Source: an uncultured Rhizobiaceae group bacterium
Lineage (GTDB): Bacteria; Pseudomonadota; Alphaproteobacteria; Rhizobiales; Rhizobiaceae
NCBI GenBank assembly: GCA_937930845.1
Contig: CALHBJ010000006.1
Location: 1 to 64,000, forward strand
Direction of reading: 5' to 3'
Length of the DNA stretch: 64,000 nucleotides
In this document: positions 57,562 to 64,000 of the stretch, piece by piece
Layout: the number at the start of each line of letters is the position of its first letter
Position numbering within the stretch: position 1 is the first letter of the stretch
Program-made: the position numbers and the translations under genes
Notes under the pieces: model-generated
Seen by the model: only the letters and a program-made list of their open reading frames with translations
What the model was told of the DNA's origin: nothing
Databases searched by the model: none

Positions 57562-58476
57562 GTGGAACAGCCGGATGCGGTTTTGATAGCTGGCCCAACT
57601 GCCAGCGGCAAGTCGAAGCTTGCGCTGGAATGGGCTGAGCGGGTGAATGGTGAGATAATCAATGCTGATTCCATGCAATTGTTTGCTGAGTTAAGCGTGC
57701 TGTCGGCGCGTCCCGATGCTGAAGATCTGGCGCGTGTTCCCCACCATCTTTATGCCAGCATACCTGGAACGGGGCCATCATCGGTGATGATCTGGCTGGA
57801 ACGGGCTGTTGCCATTGCCCAAGAGATTGATTTGCGAGGGCGGGTTCCCATTTTTGTGGGCGGCACGGGGCTGTATTTTCGGGCGCTGGAACAGGGGTTG
57901 GCCCGTGTGCCCGAAATTGCGCCCAGTGTGCGCGAAGATGTGCGTCAGCGGCTTATCCAACAGGGCAGTGAAAAGCTGTATGGCGAACTGCAGGAACTTG
58001 ATCCCCGGGGGGCGCAAAAATTGCGGCCAAGTGATGGGCAACGCATTGCCCGCGCGCTGGAGGTTGTTTTGTCCACCGGGGAACCACTTGCGCTTTATCA
58101 ACGCCGCAACCACGTACCGGGGCCGTTTTGCGGCGCGCGCCTGGACCGTACTTTATTGATGCCGCCCCGCGCAGTGCTGCACGAGCGTATCAATCTGCGC
58201 ACAAAGGTGATGATGGAAAATGGTGCCATTGACGAAGTAAGGGCCTTATTGGCGCTTAATTATCCTCCACAATCCCCGGTATTGCGCGCCATTGGCGTTG
58301 AGGAAGTTGGAAAATATATTCGCGGAGACCTTACTCTCGACGAGAGTATTGAGCGGATCAGAGCGGCTACTCGACAGTATGCGAAGCGTCAATGTACCTG
58401 GTTTCGCGGTCAATTTGGCGACAATTGGCAGATTTTGGATCATTTTGGTCAAGAAACGCTGCAAAATATCCAATAG
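57562..58476 (+). CDS. miaA: tRNA dimethylallyltransferase
   Basis: 304 residues from GTG 57562, with AAGGGAGC 8 bases upstream. P-loop GPTASGKSKLALEWA, INADSMQLFAEL, the active-site GGTGLYFRALEQG, and the C-terminal YAKRQCTWFRGQ. It adds a dimethylallyl group to A37 of tRNAs reading UNN codons. Length is normal. Confidence 0.95.
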   Translation: MEQPDAVLIAGPTASGKSKLALEWAERVNGEIINADSMQLFAELSVLSARPDAEDLARVPHHLYASIPGTGPSSVMIWLERAVAIAQEIDLRGRVPIFVGGTGLYFRALEQGLARVPEIAPSVREDVRQRLIQQGSEKLYGELQELDPRGAQKLRPSDGQRIARALEVVLSTGEPLALYQRRNHVPGPFCGARLDRTLLMPPRAVLHERINLRTKVMMENGAIDEVRALLALNYPPQSPVLRAIGVEEVGKYIRGDLTLDESIERIRAATRQYAKRQCTWFRGQFGDNWQILDHFGQETLQNIQ

Positions 58477-58596
58477 GGTTATCTATCTATTTATATTTTT
58501 TGACTAATTTTCCAATCATGATGTGAGGAAAATTTGCGTTAAATGAACGCAACTGAGCCCCCGACGAACTCCCGTTGCCCCGGGGGGTGGAGACGA

Positions 58597-59352
58597 ATGA
58601 GAAAAACAGCGGATACCGCCTATTGGATATACGCGGCCGGCGTGGTTGGTTCCATCGCGGTTGCGCTATTCGTGCTATCGCGTCTTGGCCCTTCATCAAA
58701 TTTGCTGACAAAGGGCTTTATCGGGCCGCTTAATTTCGTTCAGGTGGCGCTGGGCGTCATGGTGCTGACCCTGATTTACGGGCTTTTCATCGCCATGCCC
58801 GTGTTGCGCAAAACCCATAGCGAACAGGTGCAATTGACCGACCGGGCGGCGCAATTGGAGGTCGCCGTCGTGACCGACCCGCTGACGGGGTTGTATAATC
58901 GGCGTTATTTTGAAGATGCGCTGAATGAATATCTTCGCGAGTTTCAAAAAATCGGTGCGCCGCTTGCCTTGCTGACGTTGGATTTGGACCACTTTAAAAA
59001 TGTTAACGATACCCATGGTCATGATGCCGGGGACCAGGTTTTGAAAGAACTTGCCCTGCGGCTGCGCAGCCTCACACGGGAGCATGATATTGTGGCCCGC
59101 ACTGGCGGCGAAGAATTCTGCATTGTCGCGCCGTTTTCAGATCGTCAGCAGATTCAGCCGTTTGCGGAAAGGATTTGCCGCTCAGTTGGTGAGATGCGGG
59201 TGGATACCGGGCGCGCGGTTTTGCGGCCGACCATCTCAATCGGCGTGGCCTATACGAGTACGGGAACCGAGACTGCCAAAGATCTGTTGAAGGTTTCTGA
59301 CGAGCGGCTTTATGAAGCAAAGGCTTCAGGGCGCGATCAGGTGGTGATTTAG
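58597..59352 (+). CDS. membrane-bound diguanylate cyclase
   Basis: 251 residues from ATG 58597, with GGTGGAG close upstream; a frame from 58543 would add 18 residues. Two membrane helices (YWIYAAGVVGSIAVALFVLS and ALGVMVLTLIYGLFIAM) precede the GGDEF domain. It holds TDPLTGLYNRRYF, DLDHFKNVNDTHGHDAGD and active-site GGEEF. REHD, five residues before the GGEEF site, is a product-inhibition I-site. It should make cyclic di-GMP; the input signal is unknown because no sensor domain is seen. Confidence 0.9.
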   Translation: MRKTADTAYWIYAAGVVGSIAVALFVLSRLGPSSNLLTKGFIGPLNFVQVALGVMVLTLIYGLFIAMPVLRKTHSEQVQLTDRAAQLEVAVVTDPLTGLYNRRYFEDALNEYLREFQKIGAPLALLTLDLDHFKNVNDTHGHDAGDQVLKELALRLRSLTREHDIVARTGGEEFCIVAPFSDRQQIQPFAERICRSVGEMRVDTGRAVLRPTISIGVAYTSTGTETAKDLLKVSDERLYEAKASGRDQVVI

Positions 59353-59388
59353 ATTGGGCTGAATTGGAAGCGCAGGACACAAATGTGG

Positions 59389-59418
59389 TTGACGCCTGAT
59401 TTCCAATCCGATTATGGT
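59389..59418 (+). promoter_or_regulatory. promoter of the ilv leader
   Basis: TTGACG (59389-59394) and TATGGT (59413-59418), 18 bases apart, a good housekeeping promoter. It lies 28 bases before the leader-peptide start. Confidence 0.7.
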
Positions 59419-59445
59419 GCTGTCGCAGATTTAAGAAGGTACGAC

Positions 59446-59496
59446 ATGTTCAGACTTATCGTAGTAGTGGGAAAGCGCGTTGGCATGATGGGATGA
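59446..59496 (+). CDS. ilv leader peptide
   Basis: 16 codons, MFRLIVVVGKRVGMMG, with AAGG 6 bases upstream. Leu-Ile-Val-Val-Val near the start is the signature of attenuation leaders of branched-chain amino-acid operons: low charged Leu/Ile/Val tRNA stalls the ribosome there. It is too short for most gene finders. A long hairpin and a terminator follow, then ilvB. Confidence 0.85.
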   Translation: MFRLIVVVGKRVGMMG

Positions 59497-59520
59497 ACTC
59501 CATCATGAATGCTAACGCGC
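59475..59520 (+). promoter_or_regulatory. ilv leader pause hairpin
   Basis: GCGCGTT (59475-59481) pairs with AACGCGC (59514-59520), and inner CATGATGG pairs with CCATCATG. The stem covers the end of the leader peptide, so ribosome position decides whether it forms. Confidence 0.75.
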
Positions 59521-59524
59521 GTCA

Positions 59525-59546
59525 GGCTCCTTCGGGGGCCTTTTTT
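59525..59546 (+). terminator. ilv attenuator terminator
   Basis: GGCTCC pairs with GGGGCC around a TTCG tetraloop (one T-G pair), followed by TTTTTT at 59541-59546. It lies 84 bases before ilvB and is the expected attenuator. Confidence 0.88.
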
Positions 59547-59630
59547 ATTGCCGGAATCATCTCGAAAGAGAATTTCGGTTTGGAGCAGAGCCGGCAGATC
59601 CGGCAAACAAAGTTCAGGTGAGACAAACAA

Positions 59631-61424
59631 ATGGCCAGTACGAAAAAGAGCGGAACCGAAGGACGCGAAATGACCGGAGCGGAGATGGTGGTTCAGGCCA
59701 TGATCGACAATGGTGTGACCGACCTGTTTGGATATCCCGGTGGTGCAGTGCTTCCCATCTATGATGAGTTGCATCAACAGGATCGCATTCGCCATATTCT
59801 TGTGCGCCACGAACAAGGTGCAGGACATGCCGCGGAAGGATATGCCCGCTCGACCGGCAAGCCCGGTGTGGTTCTTGTGACGTCTGGTCCAGGTGCCACC
59901 AACACGGTTACCCCACTCCAGGACGCCTTGATGGATTCAATTCCTTTGGTCTGCATTACCGGGCAGGTGCCCACACCATTGATCGGTTCTGATGCTTTTC
60001 AGGAATGTGACACGGTTGGCATTACCCGCCCCTGCACCAAACACAATTGGCTGGTTGATGATGTCAATGAACTCAGCCGCATCCTGCATGAGGCGTTTCA
60101 TGTGGCTACGTCTGGCCGGCCCGGACCGGTTGTTGTGGATGTTCCAAAGGATATTCAATTTGCAACGGGAACCTATTTCCCGCCCGATGCTTTTGACATG
60201 GGGCATTACCAGCCGCGCACCCAGGGAGACATGGATAAGATCAGGGAAGCCGTGGACCTGATGATGTCGGCGAAACGTCCGATCCTCTATACGGGTGGCG
60301 GCGTGATCAACTCCGGGAGCGAAGCAACGAAATTGTTGCGGGAACTGGTTGCACTTACAAATTTCCCGATCACGTCCACTTTGATGGGATTGGGCTGTTA
60401 TCCGGCCAGCGGTGACAACTGGCTTGGCATGTTGGGCATGCACGGCACCTATGAAGCCAATATGACGATGCATGATTGCGATGTCATGGTGTGCATCGGG
60501 GCCCGGTTTGATGACCGGATCACGGGACGCCTGGACGCCTTTGCGCCGGAAGCTAAGAAAATTCACATTGATGTCGACCCTTCCTCGATCAACAAGGTGG
60601 TCCACGCCGATGTGCCAATCATTGGTGATGTTGCTGCCGTTTTGAAAGAAATGGTGGCGCTGGTGAAAAACACCAAGGCGCGGCCCAAGGCCAGCGATAT
60701 GAAGAAATGGTGGGAGCAGATCGACCAGTGGCGTGCCCGCAAGTCTTTGTCTTATAAACCAAATCCAGACGTAATCATGCCGCAAATGGCGATTGAGCGT
60801 CTCTATGCGCTGACAAAAGATCTCGATACTTACATCACTACGGAAGTTGGCCAGCACCAGATGTGGGCGGCGCAATTCTATGGGTTTGATGAGCCCAATC
60901 GCTGGATGACATCCGGCGGCCTTGGCACTATGGGCTACGGCCTTCCTGCTGCTTTGGGTGTTCAGATTGCGCATCCGGATGCGCTTGTGGTCGACATTGC
61001 CGGCGATGCTTCCATTCAGATGTGCATTCAGGAAATGTCGTGCGCGGTGCAGCATAATGCACCCATCAAGATCATGATCCTGAACAACGAATATATGGGC
61101 ATGGTGCGCCAATGGCAGCAATTGTTGCACGGCAATCGCCTGTCCCATTCCTATACCGAAGCGATGCCGGATTTTGTCAAGCTGGCGGAAGCCTATGGGG
61201 GGCACGGCATTCGTTGCACGAAGCCATCTCAACTGGATGATGCGATCATGGAAATGATCGAGACTCCTGGACCTGTGATCTTCGATTGCTGTGTGGTGAC
61301 TCTGGCCAATTGTTTCCCAATGATCCCATCGGGCAAGGCACATAATGAAATGTTGTTGCCGGATGAGGCAACCGATGAGGCGGTCGGTTCTGTCATTGAC
61401 GAAAAGGGCAAGGCGCTGGTGTGA
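59631..61424 (+). CDS. ilvB: acetolactate synthase large subunit
   Basis: 597 residues from ATG 59631. Thiamine-diphosphate enzyme: FGYPGGAVLPIYDELHQ, HEQGAGHAAEGYARSTGKPG with the catalytic glutamate, VVDVPKDIQ, GARFDDRITG, and the C-terminal ThDP motif GDASIQMCIQEMS with NNEYMGMVRQWQ. First committed step of valine, leucine and isoleucine synthesis. It overlaps the next gene by four bases. Confidence 0.96.
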   Translation: MASTKKSGTEGREMTGAEMVVQAMIDNGVTDLFGYPGGAVLPIYDELHQQDRIRHILVRHEQGAGHAAEGYARSTGKPGVVLVTSGPGATNTVTPLQDALMDSIPLVCITGQVPTPLIGSDAFQECDTVGITRPCTKHNWLVDDVNELSRILHEAFHVATSGRPGPVVVDVPKDIQFATGTYFPPDAFDMGHYQPRTQGDMDKIREAVDLMMSAKRPILYTGGGVINSGSEATKLLRELVALTNFPITSTLMGLGCYPASGDNWLGMLGMHGTYEANMTMHDCDVMVCIGARFDDRITGRLDAFAPEAKKIHIDVDPSSINKVVHADVPIIGDVAAVLKEMVALVKNTKARPKASDMKKWWEQIDQWRARKSLSYKPNPDVIMPQMAIERLYALTKDLDTYITTEVGQHQMWAAQFYGFDEPNRWMTSGGLGTMGYGLPAALGVQIAHPDALVVDIAGDASIQMCIQEMSCAVQHNAPIKIMILNNEYMGMVRQWQQLLHGNRLSHSYTEAMPDFVKLAEAYGGHGIRCTKPSQLDDAIMEMIETPGPVIFDCCVVTLANCFPMIPSGKAHNEMLLPDEATDEAVGSVIDEKGKALV

Positions 61425-62359
61425 CCCAGATGACGGACCCAGTGGCCCAGTCGGCGAGTGCCAATGTTGGCATGGGAGACTATGTTCTGCTTGTGCTGCT
61501 GGCGACCATCCTTGCGTCTAATTTCGCAATGACCAAGGTTTCGGTTCAGGCATTGCCGCCAATGTTTGTCGTGTCGGTTCGCCTGGCAATTGCGTCCACC
61601 ATTCTCGTTGGTGTTATGCTGGCCGCGCGTATGTGGTTTCCCACCGGGCCGATTTGGGCAGCCATTATTGGTTCCGCATTTTTTGGGCACACATTGCCGT
61701 TTACGCTGTTGGCATGGGGCCAGACGCGGGTTGATGCGGGGCTGGCTGCAATCCTGATGGCGACCATGCCGTTGTTCACCCTGTTGCTGGCGCAATTATT
61801 CACCAATGACGAGCGGCCCAACCGGTATTCTGTTCTGGGTTTTTCGCTGGCGCTAATTGGCGTGATTGTGCTGTTTGGGCCAAGCCGCCTGATCAGCCTG
61901 GCAGATCAAAGCTTGCGCCAATATGCCGTGATGTTGGCGGCTATGAGCTATGGTGCAAACGCCATCATCACCAAAGGTCTGACCGGGATTAAATGGCAGC
62001 AATCGACGGCATCCTTCATGCTTGTGGCGTTTTTGATGTCTCTTCCCTTGCTGTTGCTCAGTGATTTGAGCGACCTGTCTGCACCGACCCATGTGTGGAT
62101 GGCAACATTATATACGGGCATCATGCCCACATCTGTTGGGGCCATTCTCATCGTGCTGGTGGTGCGCCGGGCAGGGGCGTCTTTCCTGTCACAGATCAAC
62201 TTTCTGGTGCCGGTATTTGGCACCGTATTTGCAATTCTGTTTCTGGGTGAGCAATTGCCGCCCAATGCAGTCATTGCGCTTGCAGTTATTCTAACCGGTG
62301 TCGCGATTGCGCGGCGCCGTCCAAAACGAGCCCTCATTTCGATCAATAAAGGCGTGTGA
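61421..62359 (+). CDS. EamA/DMT-family transporter
   Basis: 312 residues from GTG 61421, overlapping the ilvB stop (ATG 61430 is an alternative). About ten membrane helices in two EamA repeats, first beginning VLLATILASNFAMTKVSVQALPP. The family exports or imports metabolites, among them amino acids. Its insertion between ilvB and ilvH suggests it handles an amino acid, but the substrate is not shown. Confidence 0.85.
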   Translation: MTQMTDPVAQSASANVGMGDYVLLVLLATILASNFAMTKVSVQALPPMFVVSVRLAIASTILVGVMLAARMWFPTGPIWAAIIGSAFFGHTLPFTLLAWGQTRVDAGLAAILMATMPLFTLLLAQLFTNDERPNRYSVLGFSLALIGVIVLFGPSRLISLADQSLRQYAVMLAAMSYGANAIITKGLTGIKWQQSTASFMLVAFLMSLPLLLLSDLSDLSAPTHVWMATLYTGIMPTSVGAILIVLVVRRAGASFLSQINFLVPVFGTVFAILFLGEQLPPNAVIALAVILTGVAIARRRPKRALISINKGV

Positions 62360-62364
62360 TTCCG

Positions 62365-62958
62365 ATGACCAAAACTATCCACAACCAGAACAAAATCGTT
62401 ACTCCGCCGGCATCGGCCTATTTCATAGAGAAGAATCTCGATGTGGTGGTGCAACACACATTGTCCGTACTGGTCGACAATGAAGCAGGCGTGTTGGCCC
62501 GGGTGATCGGCCTTTTCTCAGGCCGTGGCTATAATATCGAAAGCCTGACCGTCTCTGAGACCGAACATGAAAAGCATCTGTCGCGCATTACCATCATTTC
62601 CAAGGGCACGCCCAAAGTGCTGGAACAAATCAAACGTCAGCTTGAGCGCATGGTGCCGGTGCACCGGGTGGTTGATCTCACACTTGTCGCCCATTCAAAG
62701 GGCCATGAAAAACCGCTAGAGCGCGAACTGGCACTGGTGAAGGTTGCAGCGGTGGGTGAGCACCGGGTTGAATCCCTGCGCCTGGCGGAGGCATTTGGTG
62801 CCATCGTAACCGATGCCACGACCGAACATTTCATTTTTGAAATTACCGGTCGCCAGCAAAAGGTGGAGCAATTCATCTCGATTATTTCACCGCTGGGTCT
62901 TGTAGAAGTGTGCCGAACCGGCATCGCGGCGATGAACCGCGGCCCAGAGGGCATGTAG
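62365..62958 (+). CDS. ilvH: acetolactate synthase small (regulatory) subunit
   Basis: 197 residues from ATG 62365; a GTG at 62356 overlapping the eamA stop is an alternative, and neither has ideal ribosome-site spacing. N-terminal ACT domain (LSVLVDNEAGVLARVIGLFSGRGYNIESLTV) binds valine for feedback inhibition; the C-terminal half (HRVESLRLAEAFGAIVTDATTEHFIFEITG) is the usual second domain. It pairs with IlvB. Confidence 0.95.
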   Translation: MTKTIHNQNKIVTPPASAYFIEKNLDVVVQHTLSVLVDNEAGVLARVIGLFSGRGYNIESLTVSETEHEKHLSRITIISKGTPKVLEQIKRQLERMVPVHRVVDLTLVAHSKGHEKPLERELALVKVAAVGEHRVESLRLAEAFGAIVTDATTEHFIFEITGRQQKVEQFISIISPLGLVEVCRTGIAAMNRGPEGM

Positions 62959-63009
62959 TTTTAAGTAAGAACGGCGAATGCTTCGTCGCTGACCGATCTT
63001 AGAAATCAA

Positions 63010-63609
63010 ATGATGTCTCTCACAACGTTTCTGGCCTTGCTGACATTTTCCTTTGTGTCGTCCATCACACCGGGTCCAAACAACATCATGCTGTTTGCTT
63101 CAGGGGTGAATTTTGGGCTGCGACGCACTGTCCCACATATGTTTGGGATAGCGTTTGGGTTTGGATTGTTACTTGCCGCCGTTGGTCTGGGACTGGGCGC
63201 CCTGTTGGAAGCTTTTCCGGCCATCCTGATTGCGCTGAAGATATGTGGCGGGGCTTATATGCTCTATCTCGCCTGGAAAATTGCCAATTCAGGCCCCGTT
63301 GAAGTGGGCGAAAGTGGTGCTCGCCCCATGCGATTCCTGGAAGCTGCGCTTTTTCAATGGGTTAATCCGAAAGCCTGGGTAATGGCTGTGGTGGCCATGG
63401 CGACATACACCAGTGAGGGCACTTATTGGGTCAATGTTGCAATTGTGGTTTTTGCTTTCTGTCTCGTTAATTTTCCTTCCGTCTCTGTGTGGGCTGGGTT
63501 TGGGACTGTTCTGCGAAATTTCCTGCAAGACCCTGTAAAATTGAAGTTTTTCAACATTTGCATGGCGCTGGCCTTGGTTGCCTCACTGTGGCCGATGCTG
63601 GCAGCATAA
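63010..63609 (+). CDS. LysE-family amino-acid exporter
   Basis: 199 residues from ATG 63010; a second ATG three bases later is equally possible. Six membrane helices. The LysE/RhtB motif SITPGPNNIMLFASGVNFG is near the start, and QWVNPKAW later. The family exports amino acids or related compounds. It follows the ilv genes by about 50 bases but need not share their promoter. Confidence 0.88.
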   Translation: MMSLTTFLALLTFSFVSSITPGPNNIMLFASGVNFGLRRTVPHMFGIAFGFGLLLAAVGLGLGALLEAFPAILIALKICGGAYMLYLAWKIANSGPVEVGESGARPMRFLEAALFQWVNPKAWVMAVVAMATYTSEGTYWVNVAIVVFAFCLVNFPSVSVWAGFGTVLRNFLQDPVKLKFFNICMALALVASLWPMLAA

Positions 63610-64000
63610 ATTGCGCCAGGCTGTGTTGTGAGTTTTCTCACAGTGATTGCTGCTGAATTGATTTAACTGTCTTTGCATGGGGGTCATCAGGCTGTTGAGG
63701 GATAGTCGACCTCCTAAGACGCCCCTAAATAGCAGCCGTCGATCGCCCCTGAACGGTTGCTCCAGGCCCACCCTTTTCGTCCGGAGAGGGTGGGCCGTCC
63801 ATTTCTGGCGTCCGTATATGGCGCGCGTTTTTGGCATTCGTATTAGTCCGACACCTCTTTCCCGTGATTCAAATATCTCACCACACTTTGAGTGGCTGAC
63901 GCAGATTTTACCTGTGCGCTCCGGTGCGCAATTTGAACGGCTTCCGTTCTATTGTTCATCCGTATAGGTTTGGGTGTGTTCCCTGCTTGCCGTGAAAATT
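63610..64000 (+). other. intergenic region with a perfect 10 bp hairpin
   Basis: No credible gene to the window end: a 96-residue frame at 63677-63967 lacks a ribosome site and protein-like composition. GGCCCACCCT (63765-63774) pairs perfectly with AGGGTGGGCC (63787-63796) around a 12 base loop, without a T tract, so it is not a standard terminator. A shorter stem TGTGAG/CTCACA lies at 63627-63642. Confidence 0.45.

Noticed and set aside
59937..61343. Minus-strand frame (468 codons) opposite ilvB
   Set aside because: Antisense to a conserved enzyme, with no ribosome site or recognisable domain.
63677..63967. 96-codon frame near the right end
   Set aside because: Crosses a strong hairpin, lacks a ribosome site and has no protein-like composition.

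Overview
The window is alphaproteobacterial, most likely a marine or soil member of the Hyphomicrobiales (Rhizobiales). Evidence: the gene orders lon-hupB-tRNA-nuoA, nuoN-birA-rnj-mce-DUF1467 and hflK-hflC-DUF2065-degP-serB-miaA-ilv; a circularly permuted alpha-type tmRNA with the tag ANDNYVEARVAA; an alpha-type SspB; and a NuoE with a C-terminal helix-hairpin-helix extension. The genus cannot be named from the sequence alone.

Layout. 1-330 holds two IS3-family remnants, one inserted into the orfA of the other. 444-487 is the 3' half of tRNA-Trp without its 5' half, the mark of an integrated element. 674-8202 is the most unusual part: a one-direction cluster of a short proline-rich exported peptide, a PqqD-glycosyltransferase fusion, two prolyl-hydroxylase-like 2-oxoglutarate oxygenases, an O-fucosyltransferase-like/HPr-kinase-like fusion, a GT60 (Skp1 Gnt1-like) glycosyltransferase, and a second glycosyltransferase-PqqD fusion resembling plant peptidyl-serine galactosyltransferase. 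I read it as a peptide-modification (RiPP-like) pathway that may hydroxylate and glycosylate an extensin/arabinogalactan-like peptide. This is an inference.

8535-12562 carries lon, hupB, an HD hydrolase and tRNA-Val and tRNA-Asp. 12785-30188 is the complete 14-gene complex I operon nuoA-N. It is interrupted by six small genes: a lipoprotein after nuoD, a coiled-coil protein after nuoE, and a secreted protein, a lipoprotein, a DUF3291 protein and a MAPEG protein between nuoF and nuoG. 30204-34904 continues with birA, rnj, mce, DUF1467, DUF805 and murI. 34948-42443 is a minus-strand block: two tandem GNAT acetyltransferases, uvrD/pcrA, an acyltransferase, a ClC transporter and a thioesterase. 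42651-48080 holds an FAD-linked oxidase and a giant AsmA-like protein.

48086-49400 (minus) holds an RHH protein, sspB and the permuted ssrA, so the tmRNA and the adaptor expected to bind its tag are neighbours. Two convergent DUF2853 genes follow, then thyA-folA, hflK-hflC-DUF2065, degP, divergent GNAT-serB and miaA, a diguanylate cyclase, and the branched-chain amino-acid operon ilvB-eamA-ilvH. That operon has a clear promoter, leader peptide and attenuator. The window ends with a LysE-type exporter and about 390 bases without a credible gene.
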